Positions 32,403 to 44,492 of a DNA stretch of 64,000 nt are shown here, one piece after another. The notes under the pieces were generated by a model. It searched no databases. It was not told where the DNA came from and saw nothing but the letters and a program-made list of their open reading frames with translations. A program made the translations under genes and the position numbers. Position 1 is the stretch's first letter; every line of letters begins with the position of its first letter. Location: assembly GCF_002105155.1 (NCBI RefSeq), contig NW_019028984.1:62001-126000 (forward strand), in the 5' to 3' direction. The DNA is from Lobosporangium transversale (taxonomy: Eukaryota > Mortierellomycota > Mortierellomycetes > Mortierellales > Mortierellaceae).

Positions 32403-35376
32403 ATGACAAGTCGACTCCCAATAAAAGGTCAGCAGGATGGTCCTTCAAGGAAGAGTCTCCTTCAACTGATCAGTGAGTTAAATGAGAGAAGTAATGACGA
32501 GAACAATAACATGAACAATGCCACAGACAACAGCAATGGCAATTCTAATCGCTACAGCGACGATATGAGTCCTGAGGCCAGTGAGCGAACGCCACTTTTA
32601 CAGGCACACAACGGAAGCACATCATCAACACTTGCACCAACACCAGCACCGGCATCAGCACCGGCAGGTTCCCCCTATAGTCAAAGCAATAGCTACAACA
32701 ACAATAGTGATGTGGAACAAGGCCTTAGTGGCACAGCTGTATCTCCTCAGATACCTACTGCAACACCAGCAGCTATAATAACAACACGTCCCCGTCAATG
32801 GAAAAAAATTTACTCCGACTCCATCGTGACCATTGGTCTCCTCTTACTATTGTGCTTCCTTACTGTTGCTATTGCATCATGGATCTCTCAAAGAGTCCTT
32901 GACAATGCCTTGATCCTCAACATTCAAAAGACAAGTATACATGATATGGATGACTCTGGATTCCAGATTGATATAAAGAGTGAAATCCTTTTGGATTCCT
33001 CAAATGACGGTTTCTTTGGTCTAACAGGCCTGGTCCAACAGGCATTCCATCCTACCGTGACCTTGCAGCCCACCACCTTGACATTAAGCACACCTTCCAT
33101 GCAAAACGATATTTTCATGGCAGAATTCGATGTAGAGGAACAGCGAATGCCATTGGGTCAAAGCTTGCAACTTGATATATCTGCATATGTCCGTGTGACC
33201 AATTCATCACTCATGGCTGATTTCTTTAGCCGTACACTCCAACAATCAACAGCGGATTTGGTGATCCGTGGGCCGATTTATACTAAACTCGGTTTATTGT
33301 GGTACACGAAGCTGCGGCTCGACCGTGTCGTACCAATGGATGGACTTCAGGGTATTCAGAATGCAGCGCTGACTTCCATGGAGTTGCCTGAAAACAATCC
33401 ACTAGGCGGGATATCTATGTCGGGCATTGCACGGATCCATAACCCATCCAAAGTGCTTTCGATGCAGATGGGAGCTGTTACGTTTGGGATTTATCTACCT
33501 TCAAAGACTCATCCTGAAGTAGATTTCTACCAAATCGCTGAAGTAAGCACATCTCAATTAGAGCTGAAGAGTCATCAGTCGAATGATATTGAGCTCTCGG
33601 GCCGACTCTTCCATCTTGACGACTGGCATAAGACAACGATGGGACAAGAAATAGCTCATTTTGGATCTATATCTGAAAAGCAACTGCTCCTAGGGCAGCT
33701 GTTATCGCGGTTCATTCAGGGCGATAACTCAACCATCCAAGTACGTGCCCTTTCCAAGGCCCCCAACGTCCCACCATGGCTCTCGGAGGTCTTTAAGAGT
33801 ATTGTCTTGCAAATGATCTTTCCCGGATCACCCAACAAGGATTTCATCCAATCACTCGACATGAACGAGCTTGATTTTGGATTCTCAGACAATAAACGTC
33901 AGGCTCTTTTGAGTGGACAGTTGTCAAGTGTTCTGCAGTTGCCACCCAATGTCACTTTCCCCATCAAACTACTTCGAATGAAGCCAACTGCGTGGATCAA
34001 GGCACCGGGAGGCGATAAGCACATGGCGTCATTAGGCATCTCTGCTTTCCTACCGACAATCAGCCGACAGAATGGTGATACATTAGAAGTGTATTTGGAT
34101 ATGAAGCAAACGCCACTGGAGGTGGAGTCTGGCCAGATGGAAGCCTTCTATCAGTTTTTGAATTCATCCTTTACACAGGATTGGATTCATTTGGGTATTG
34201 TGGGAGAAGCAGTGGCAGAGGTCGAAACTGGGCTTGGCACATTTGAGCTTGGTCCTATCCCATTTGATGTTATTACGACTCAACGAGGTAATGATTCATT
34301 GCCGTTTTAAACTGTATTTTGACGATTTTTTATTTTTTATTTTTTTTTTTTTACTTTTTTATTTTATTTATCTAAATATACTTGTTGATCATGGATGGTT
34401 AGGACTTGGTGGTCTTGTGGGTGTGGCTCCATTGCTTGAAAAGTTGGATGTTATCGGTAGTTCAGAGAATTCTTTGACTGTCGAAGCCACATTAGTGCTC
34501 TGGAATCCTTCTAATATCAGTGCGACGCTTGGAGATTTGTCCTTTTTATTATCTCACGGGGGTTACATCATTGGAATGGCTACAGTCACGGATGGGCAAG
34601 TTCTACCGGGCAACAATACAATCAGGTGTATTGGTATCATGGACCCATCCATTGACTGTAAGCGCAAACATAGTCCCAACTGTAATATGGAGCCTGCGAG
34701 GAATGCGTCGCGTGAGTTCATTTCAAAGTATATCTCTGGTATGGCTTTTTTTTTTTTTTTTTTTTTTACGTGTTAATTCACTATCCCTGACCTCAAAAAA
34801 AAAAAAAAAAAAAAATCGATCCTACAACTAATAACTATACAACTAATAGGAGATAATACGACGACTCTTGACGTTCTGGGACATGCTAATTCAACTCACA
34901 TTCCACTATTACAGCCTATGCTCTCTACGTTCACTATTACCTCGTATTTACCCGCGATTGAACAAGATTTCCTTCTCTCAGCGACAATGTACCTTCTCTC
35001 ACACTCCCTTGTTCTCGAACTTCTCAACCCGCTTGATGCTATGATCACAGTCCTTTATCTGAATGGCACGGCCTTCTATAAGGATGAACCACTGGGTCAT
35101 ATCTTGGTCAATTTTGAACATGATATCGGCAGCCCGAAGCCAATCCTCATCCCTGCTAACGATCATCAGAACGAAACCTCGGGTTATGCCAGGACCCCTC
35201 GCTTACCCGTGACCCTTGAATTGTTTTCAGCTGGGTATGAAGCTCTGAGGAAGGCCTTGGGCGGTACATTGGAGGTCGATGTACTTTGCCATATAAAGGC
35301 CAAAGTTGGAAACATGCCAATGTGGGTCGATTTTTACAAAGACGGTCTTAGTGCCAACGTACGGAAGGGCTTTTAA
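32403..35376 (+). CDS. Tag1-like vacuolar membrane protein (DUF3712-type)
   Basis: Three exons: 32403-34287, 34403-34738 and 34850-35376; 915 residues with both introns in frame. An Asn/Ser/Ala-rich cytosolic head contains ERTPLLQ, a dileucine-type sorting signal. One membrane segment follows at ~140-163 (IVTIGLLLLLCFLTVAIASW). The rest is a large lumenal part made of repeated beta-rich LEA2/DUF3712-like modules, with phrases such as SGIARIHNPS, LSGQL and ATLVLWNPSN. Several N-glycosylation sites are seen (VTNSS, GDNST). Yeast Tag1, a vacuolar protein reported to act in ending autophagy, has this layout. Assignment rests on topology and general sequence feel, so the family is likely but the function is inferred. 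A stop follows in an A-rich region. Confidence 0.75.
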
Positions 35377-35493
35377 AAAAAAATAAAAAATAAAATAAAA
35401 TAAAAAAGGCTCCTGTAGTATGCTTATTGTTGTATAATATATTGCTATCTGATGATCTGTTTTTTTTTTTTTTTTTTTTTTTTGCTTTTTGTT

Positions 35494-38400
35494 TTAAACT
35501 ATCCGAACAGACAGGACCTGGGTGACTTCTCTAACCACTCGACTCAGGATGATCAACACTGCTACGACCACCAACACCAAATCCATCATTAACAATGCAC
35601 TCGCTTGCAACATAAACCTCGGTGCAAATACCTTCCACACCATCAGATGACGTCTAAACATTCCTCCGGTGAAAAACATGTTCGCCACCAGGACTAACGA
35701 TTGGTGCATCATCATCATCAAACAAAGTCTTGTGAGCTCTGGGAACAACACAATCTTGCCTAACCTGTCAGCTTTTGGTGGCAACTTCCACAACACTACC
35801 AAGGGCAGTGCCACTGCACATATCAAGAACGGACCCAATGTATTCACAACCACTAAGATCGGTGAAAAGACGTAATTGAGCGTAGGCACTCCAATAAAGG
35901 CTGATGACCATTGAATGGATGATAATGTCGCTTGATGGCCCGTCGCAAAGAATAAGAGGTTGCCCATCAAGGATAAAACCACCGTTGGCAACAATAAATT
36001 CAGCGTTGGAGGCTGTGGATGCTGGGCCAATACCTCTGCCGTTACAGAATCTGAAGAAGACTCTTGACTATTTGCTGTCGCTCCCCCTCCTGTTGCTGCT
36101 TGTGCTTGTGCTTCTGTCTCGGCTTGAATCCTCTCCACAATCCCAAGTTGCCAGACCGCAAAATCCGCATCCCTCCAAATATCTACCATTTCGACCAAAC
36201 ATGCAATCTGTGCTAACCCAACTGTCAACACGATTACTCCTAAGGGCTTCTGAGTCAAAATTACGAAAAGGAACACCATCGTCAATGCCACAAAGTAACT
36301 AGCCCCAAAGGCGTTGGCATATCCATAAATATATACCCGACGTTGTGTTGCAGGCGCCGATGTCGCAGAAGACGATGCAGAAGACTTTTTGTTGTTACGT
36401 TTCGTAGCTGCTGCCGCTGTTGTTGTTGCTGAGGGGACATTAGAATCCACAGGAACATCCACAGTCTGGATATCCATACACAGAGGACTTGCCCACCAAG
36501 CCGCTGGGCCGACTAAAAGCGCAAATCCAAATGCAATCCGGACCAGAGTTGTTTTTGCCCACATGTACTTGCCCCCTTCCTGATTCATTTCAGCCATCAA
36601 CGGATCAAACGCATTTCCTTCTCTTGCGCCCCTTGAGCCTCCAGTTCCGTCAGAGTCGACCAAAGCCTTTGTCCCTTCATGATCTAATACTGCATACAAC
36701 GTCCCCAAAATGATTCCCAATCGGAGTCCATAATCAATCCATAGCAACGCAATTCCATTCATGGATTTCGTCATACTCAAGAGCCGGCGGATCAAATATG
36801 GCGTCACTGCTCCACTGGCTACCAAGGCTACTAGCGACCACTGTGATGGCACAGATTGTTGAGCAGATGCATAATACGTAGGTAAACACAGATCCCCTTG
36901 CTCTTCACGACAGACTGTTGATGCGGATAAGACCCGGGTCATGACCATAAATGACAAGGACAGGATCACGGCTTTTATCCTAGCTGCCTTGTTAGGAACT
37001 CGCAGTGAGAACAAAAGTCCAATAACCCCAAAAGTCTGCAAGAACCCAATTACGAATGTACTCTCGTGAACAATATACGAATTCGACGCAAAGATCAAAC
37101 AGTTCACGAAAATGAACAGGCAAGCCAAGAATCCTGATAATGGTGGCCACCACCATCGCCGCCTTGATTTAGCAAAGCTAGTGAAGCTCCATGAGCCTTG
37201 CTTAGCCAACTCCTTTCCTTGCATGATCATACTCAGAAGAAATCCCAAGATGGAGAATGTTGCCATAGAAAAGATCATGATGTCGAGTAATCCCAAGGAC
37301 GATTCTTGAACAGTCTGAATCTGAAGCAACAGAGGTTTCAGATGTCGTGATAGTGTAATACCCAAAAGTGTTCCGCCTGCCAGAAACTTCTCCAAGTTGG
37401 GAGCCATGCCCACAGATTTGAAGAGCGTGATATGAAGTAACAGACATAGACAACTCGCTAATAAGATCCCTCCACCAGCAGCCATCAGTGGCACATCAAA
37501 ATGAGCCCAAATCCGCTTACAGGATGTCAATGAAGTTCGAAGGTATTCTGAATACAGTGTTAATGCTTCAACTAGTTGCTTTGTTGTTTGTCGGTGATGA
37601 TCTTGTCCAGAAAACATTTCCTTCATGAATGTTTCTGCATGCTCAAACAGAGCTCCAAACTCGGTCTCCATGGCCAGTGCAATATCGGATGTCGGATGAA
37701 GCGCCCTATAAGACTGGAAATACGTCGCTACCTGAGCTGCATTCAGACGCATGGCCCGCAACAGATCCCGAATAGCTTGATCAGGGTTCTTTGCTGAGAG
37801 GAACAACTCTGGAATGACAGCTCCCAAGTTATTGAACGGAATGGGCAACCCCAAGAGTAAAGAAAGAGTTGGAACCAAATCAATCTGGGTCACTGTCCTG
37901 TAAACACGACCTCCAACCGGTTTTTTAGAGTACTGTAAGATGTCCTTGCCCAATGAGAACTTATCCAACAGGCCGCGGTTATTGACTAGCTTGCGTTTGG
38001 AATAAATCACTAATCCTGCCTCAACCTCATCATCACTGTCTCCACCATGATCCCCATGTCCATTCATACCGTGATCACCCATAATCACCACCAATGTATC
38101 GTCCGAGATACTTTGGATGACCTTCTCGATTTGTTCATTCATCTGAGTCAATTTGATTTCCATATGAGGGTCATCTGGTCCATATGTATGTCCACAGTGA
38201 TCTACGCCCAAGAAATGAGCAATCAACAGATCCCACTTTGTAGTGTCTTCCAATGCGGGGCCCAATGCCTTCATAACACCATTATCGAGTGTATCCAGAT
38301 CATGTGTATCAAATGATGGGAAGGCGTGTGAATTATTGACAGTCAAGACTTGTGGAAACAATCCTGTCCAGGTATCATCGCCCATGAACAAGATTCGATC

Positions 38401-39226
38401 CCGACCTCTTGAAGCCTCAAATTGAGAGAGCCAATTGTCCTCTTTAAGGGCCGAGGAGGCAAAGTTGGATCCAGCATCGATAATGGTCGGTAGTGTACCT
38501 GTGGTCAGGGCTTTGAGACGTTGAAGAGTTGTTGTTGGTGGGTCTGCTACGAATTGAAAGACTAGGGTGTTGTCGGGCTGCTTTTGGAGCAAGTTGTGGA
38601 TCGCCGGCAATTTGTTGATATAATAGGGCTCGCGTTGATCATTCTCATGTAGTTCATGATGGGGCACTACAAAGCTATCCCAATAAAAAGAAAATAATTA
38701 CTAAAGAGTTTTAGCTTACATTCTCTTTTCAAATAATAATAATAGTAATAAAGGCAGAAAGGGCGAGGAGGAGGAAGAAAGAGGCGGGGCGAATCCTTTC
38801 TGGAAACAAAACTTACTCGAACCGCAACGCGTCAATGACGATGATTACAGCTTTTTTGTATTGCTGTGGGTACCAGCACTCATTTCCATTTCCATTTGAA
38901 TGAGTACGAAAGTATGCATCGTCATAGAAGGATTCATCCACTACAGTGTTGTTGCATTCACTTTTGGAATCCAAGACTGATCTGGAAAGGAGAAATCCTC
39001 GAGTGAAGAGATAGATGGCACCCACATGAATCAGCAGGACCCACAGTAATAACTTTGCAAGACGCGTACTTGGTAATCGTTCCTTATTATGTAGGTTTCC
39101 ATTTCTTGTAAACCTTTGTCCTGGTCTTGGTGGTGGTGTTGCTGTTGATTCTGTTGTATTGGTAGTAGAACGCGATCTTATCGTGGTATTAACACTCTGG
39201 CCCTGCGGTTGCTGCTGTGAGGCCAT
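35494..39226 (-). CDS. GPI13: GPI ethanolamine phosphate transferase 3 (PIG-O / Gpi13)
   Basis: Two exons, 39226-38817 and 38674-35494, 1196 residues. This ER membrane enzyme adds phosphoethanolamine to the third mannose of the GPI anchor, the group later joined to protein. A signal-anchor segment lies at ~55-77. The alkaline-phosphatase-like catalytic domain begins IIVIDALRFD, with the Asp completed across the splice (GA|C). It continues with PTTTLQRLKALTTG (catalytic Thr region), FMGDDTW, HFLGVDHCGHTYGP and IMGDHGMNGHGDHGG, the metal-binding signature. The C-terminal half has many hydrophobic membrane segments. Length and motif order match Gpi13/PIG-O better than Gpi7 or Mcd4. A low-complexity Ala/Thr insert (TTTAAAATKRNNKKSS) lies in one loop. 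The donor GTAAGT and acceptor ATAG are canonical. Confidence 0.95.
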
Positions 39227-39630
39227 GGCGTTTTTTATTTATGGGCTGACTGCCTCACACTTTGGAGACAATCGCTTATAGAGGAACGAAAATAAAAAAA
39301 ATAAAAAATGATGGTGGTTGTGGGTGAAAGAATGGCAAGTATGCGAGTGAATGTAGAGGGGGATATAAGTTCTAAAAAGAATGAAAAAGAAACAGAGAAA
39401 GAGAGTTGACCTTGGAAAACGAGCGCTCACTTTATTTTTAAAAATACACTTCCTTATAACATCTTCCCACACTCTGCATCAATCTTCTCATCTTTCTTTT
39501 GCTCCTTCCCTTCTTTTTTCCTTCTTTTCTATTTCTCTCATTTACCATCTCAATACATTATCTGGGATTCTGCAAATTATTTTTCTTTAATTAGCAGTAT
39601 GGATGGCTTTTTTTTTATTATTATTTTATT
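39227..39630. other. Short intergenic region between tandem genes
   Basis: About 400 bases separate the Atos gene stop from the GPI13 start. It holds a pyrimidine-rich stretch (39476-39560) and A/T-rich sequence. It presumably contains the GPI13 promoter. No further gene. Confidence 0.6.
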
Positions 39631-41295
39631 TTAAATTCCAATGATCTGGCTCTTATCTTTACGGCCAATCGCAAGATACGCTGCCGCTGCCGCTGCCACT
39701 GTAGATGTAGAGGTCGATGCGGTCGTCGTTGCCGCCGTCAAGATTGGTGAGGTCAATGGCAAGGCCAGTGGAGATGATACCGCACTCGTACTATGAGACG
39801 ATGTCAGGATCGGTGACGAAAGACTACTTGTACTTGATCCAGCCATGGGTATTGGCATTGGCATGGATATGGGCTTGTGCTTCAGACATGGGGACATTTC
39901 GGGCGATTTGACTAGGGTGCTTCCACCATTAGATAATGGGCTCATGCGATAATAGCCTATAGCTCCATCACCGTCTATTTTCTCCATATTTAAGGAATTC
40001 ACTGATCCAAATCCCGATCCAGACCCACATCCAGAGACAGTCCCTCGTCTCGATTCACCTGCTACAGTTGCAGCATTGGTTGCATTAGTCGTTGTAGCAG
40101 CCGTCAAGGTTGACGGCATCATAAAGGGGCCTGCACTTCCTGATCGACTAAGATCACTGATCTCAAATGTTGATGCGTCCATACTCTGACTTTTGTTCAC
40201 TATGCCCATGCTTTGACCTATGTCTATCCCAGTATGATATGGTGCGTTGCTGACATTGTTCGATGGTAATGGTTGTCCATTAAAATCCAATATCTGCTCA
40301 GGTAGATGCTGATTATACTGATGTTGATGACGGGTATGTTGGAACGGAGAAGAGGAGTTGTTATTATTGCTCTCATTGCTGTCACTGTATGGAGCATCAT
40401 GAGGATGCATTGAAAGATGATTATTTGATTCAAATCTCAGTCCAAGTCCTAACCCTAGTCCCCGTGGGATCGAAGCCAGTGCTGGAGAGGATGCTGGCGG
40501 TTGAGATATTAATGGCAGCAATTCTCCATCCATTGACATAGACATGGTCATAGACATCTCTGGCTCCAGCTCCAACTCCTTTTCCTTCTTGCGCTTACTT
40601 GCACAGAACATCACTTCGCCTTTACGCATTTTCACATACCGTTCCTCCAGTTTCCTGGGAGTTGGAGTTGATGTACTCGAAGGAGTAGTGGAAGTAGTGA
40701 AAGCAGCTGTAGAGGTTGTAGAGGTGGCTGCTCCAGTATCTCCAGCAATCGTCCTAGACCCCATTCCTAGCCCTTCTAACACCACACGCAAATTCTCTTT
40801 GCCATCCGGAACACGGTTTGCAAATACGACGCGGATGCTGCGATACAGGTATACATACCCTGGTGCTGGACAACAGAACTGTAAATGGATCGCATATCGT
40901 AGAGTCCCGCTGCTGCTATTATTGCCATTATTGCTATTCTGATTACCACTACCGCTGTTTGGGTTAACGACAGCAGAGGCAGTAGCAGAAGCAACACCCA
41001 ATCCAGGGCTCCCCATTAAATAGTACTTTTGGCGTAAAAACGTCTTGGTTCCTGCAGGCATATCAGTAAAATCGTAAGGGACCAAAAACACCTTTACCAC
41101 CGTCTTATTTGGATTCTTGATCATCACTTGTACCTGTCCTCGTAATGGGATCCGCATTCCGCCCGGCATCCTTGCAAACCGTTTTGATCCCCTGAATCCA
41201 CTGTCCAAGTCTAAATTCCCAACGTATGGCAAAATTGGCTCGTCCTGTGCTGTCAGGATAGCAGTAGTATGCGCATGTGTCAATGTCTGGTGGTT

Positions 41296-41326
<31 letters not shown>

Positions 41327-44300
41327 GAGGATGGGAACGAGCCCGGCTTTGATCCGGAGTTGTTCATAGCGGATGAAAAGTAAGAGTTCAAGGCTGGGGA
41401 GCTCGAATACGATGACCCTGAGAGAGGATGATGATGTGATGATGGGCTGATGGGCGGATAATGATGACTATAAGAATGAGCTCCTTTGGAATGAAACGAA
41501 TGTGAATGATGCAGTTGATGGCTATGTGAATGTGAGTGATTATGATGGCTATTATGTCCGCCATTAAAAGAACTTTCATAATCATAAAAGACTGCCGGAA
41601 ATTCAAGTTGAACATGTTTAGGACATCGTAACTTGGGTGGACAGTCCTTGTAATCTTGGTTCGCAAGGACTCCGATCTGTGCTGTAAAGATCAGGGGCTT
41701 CGATGGCAAGGTCGACATTCTTCCTGACAAGATCGATTCCTCATACGACCCTACTAATGATCCAAACAAATCGCTATGGTTAAACGAGGATGACAGCGTC
41801 GGGTTTAAAGAACTCCTGCGAAGGAATTGTGAGCGTGTCGGGGATTGGCCGAGAGGTGGTTTAGATGCATGATTTTGTTCCTGAAGTGAGCTACGCCTGC
41901 GAAACTGCAGTATGGCCGAATTGGGTGGTGGTGATGCATCTCCATCCTGGGAATCATCATTATCATCTGCTGCTGCCAGTGGACTCTGTGGTTTGGCTGT
42001 TGCACCAGGCGAGTCATCATTACACGTCATGACGATCGAAAGCCTAGACGACCTCCTTCGAGTAACCACGCGTGCTAGAGGGGATGTCGGGGATGGACTA
42101 TGAGAGTACTGATATGAAAAAGGCGTTGGATGTATATATGGTGGGCTATGCTGGGAATGAAAACGATTTGAAAACGGAGCAAATCCCGAATGGATCGGTG
42201 TTTTTGATAAACCAGAGTCAAATGAGGGTGGCGACAATGGTGTTGTAGTAGAAGGGTCTTCTCCAGCACTCACGCTCGTTTTCCTTGGTAGTGGGATCAA
42301 GAGTGGAGGTGATGGAGGTGGCGGGAATTGGAATGTCTGTATCTGTTGCTCTTGCCTCTTCGTCATGCTCTCAGCACCATCACTTTGCTTGGGTATAGGA
42401 GACTCTTCCAAAACGCTTTCATGTAGTGTTTTTCCTTGTTCAGAGTCCTTTACCGGGTTTTTTGGCAGAGCGGTAGTGGTAGATAAAGATGAAGCGAGCG
42501 AAGAGAACAGCTTATCACTATTTCTCTTCAATGATTCAAGCGGTGCTCGGAATAAATCTTCTGATACTGAGCTTGGATTTGATTTCGGTGACGACGGCGA
42601 TGATGGTAAATCCTGTCGTTGCTGTTGTGAAATTGACGATAGAGAGGGCAGCGCAATAGTGTCATTGATCTTTAGACCGTCGCTCGAGCTCTGCTGTTGT
42701 TCTTGATGTTGCTCTGAGGAAGACGTTCTCGCCAATGTTCTTTGCAGCTCGCTAAATGGAGTAATAGCCGAATTTCTGTCCGAATGCCTAAAGACTGATA
42801 TATCTTCTTTGATAGGCTGACACTCAGATGCCCATGACGATGGTTCTATAGACTCCTTTTGCTGCTGCTGTTGTTGTTGTTGTTGGCGTTTGGCAGTAGC
42901 CTTGAATTCCAATGAGGATCCCGAAAGGGAGCTTTTACTTCGAGAATGTCGATGCTTTTTCTTATGGATTTTGATCGAGTCCTGGAAATGCTCGGGTGAA
43001 ATTCGTCCTCCTACAGACTCATCATACATCCCCGTCACTCGTACACACCCCCACTGCATATGGGATGCCTCAAAGTTGATGACTTTGAGAGAAGCCGTTT
43101 GAACAAACTCAAGGGGTAGATCTGATTTAAGAGAAGATGTAAATCCAGAATAAAGATTTTCTGAGGGATCTGTAATAGGTGCATCATCATCAGTAATTTG
43201 TGAATGATATCCTCTACCATGACGTGACAGAGTAATGTCTTCATGAGCTGAGGTGGCCGAATAAGCGAGATCTGCTTTCGTCAGTTTTGCCTTTGGCTCG
43301 CCAAAGGCTGTCAGACAATTCTGTAGCGGAAGCGATCGGATCTGGGTATAAAGAGATTGTAAAAGAAGGATGAGATCTGTTGTGTCCTTGGGTGGTACTG
43401 AAGCTGATGTTGACGGAGAAGAAGAGCCCGATGCAGATGGTGATGAACGTGTAGATTGAGTCTGTAGGTGCTTGTTGGCCTTGGGTGAATGATAACTGGT
43501 ATACGAACTTTTTGAGCCTCTAAATATGAGTCAAGTGAGAAGAAAAGATGCAAAAGCATGGTATGGTAAGGTAATGGCATGGTATAAAAGGAAAGTACAA
43601 ATAAAAGAGTGATACACCAGGAAAATCAAGAATGGCCATGTGGGCAAAGCAACAAAAAATAAGTGGAAGGTTAGCAAGCTGCTCAGAAAGAAAGAAAAAA
43701 AAAAAAAAAAAAAAGAAACTTTACTGAATCACGCGAGATGAAACTTATTTTGGGTCATATTAGGGGTCTCTTTTCTTGAAAGTGATAATGATGATAATAT
43801 TACCTTGCAGAATCAGCCGTACAAGCCATTAAACCGGATGTTGATCCAGTTGCAGGTGTATATGAGATCACCCATCGCTCCAGCAATGCATGTTGAGCAG
43901 CGTGGAAGATGTTAATATGCACTGGTGTATTATTACGCCAAAGGTCCATGTCCTGAAGTACCAGCTCCAGGTTCTGTTGTTGAAGTAAGACCGTATGGTA
44001 ATGACTGTTCTGAACCATGTCTGATGCCGACCCTGCCGAATTTGATAGCGATGGAGATGGCTGCTCAAACGAGATGGGAGGAGAAGTTGTTCTTGCCTTG
44101 ACAATAATCTGACCAATCTTGGATATGAACTCCATTACCGCTGGATCAGGACCTGGCTGTGTACTGTGAGTAGGAGTACGACCACGACCATGAGCGTGAC
44201 CATGGCTATGAGTGAAACCTTGAAGATGTTGAAGCGAATATGACGAGTGCATCGACTGATGGCCATGTGGGTGCTGTTGCTGTTGCTCATATTGTTGCTG

Positions 44301-44492
44301 ATGTTGTTGAGGATTCAAATGCGAATATAGATCTCGAAAGAGAGGTGTACTTGTCTCTTTGACACTGCTATTGCTATTATTATTATATACAGACTCTACA
44401 ACATCAGCCTTTGAAACAGAGATGCCGGAAATCCCAGGAAAGGCAGCCGAGGATTGCTGAGCATTGCTGTAGATAGCATTTGGCGTTGGCAT
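39631..44492 (-). CDS. Atos/FAM214-like protein
   Basis: Two exons, 44492-43804 and 43519-39631, 1525 residues; the splice AG|AGGC keeps frame. The conserved Atos core is split. First comes SYEESILSGRMSTLPSKPLIFTAQIG, then DCPPKLRCPKHVQLEFPAVFYD. Later come LPYVGNLDLD, RIPLRGQVQVMIKNPNKT, VKVFLVPYDFTDMP and KTFLRQKYYL, and finally LRYAIHLQFCCPAPGYVYLY with RSIRVVF. These match the DUF4210 and 'chromosome segregation' domains of animal Atos/FAM214 proteins and their fungal relatives. Between them lie disordered tracts rich in His (ten in a row), Ser, Gln and Thr. The N-terminal exon has a compact region (FISKIGQIIVKARTT, LLERWVISYTP) typical of this family's start. Animal Atos acts as a transcription regulator; the fungal role is unknown. 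A CTTAG just before the ATG suggests an intron in the 5' leader. Confidence 0.85.
41296..41326 (-). repeat. (ATG)n trinucleotide repeat coding poly-His
   Basis: Ten ATG/ATGA-type units on the plus strand encode a run of ten His in the Atos-like protein. Confidence 0.92.
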
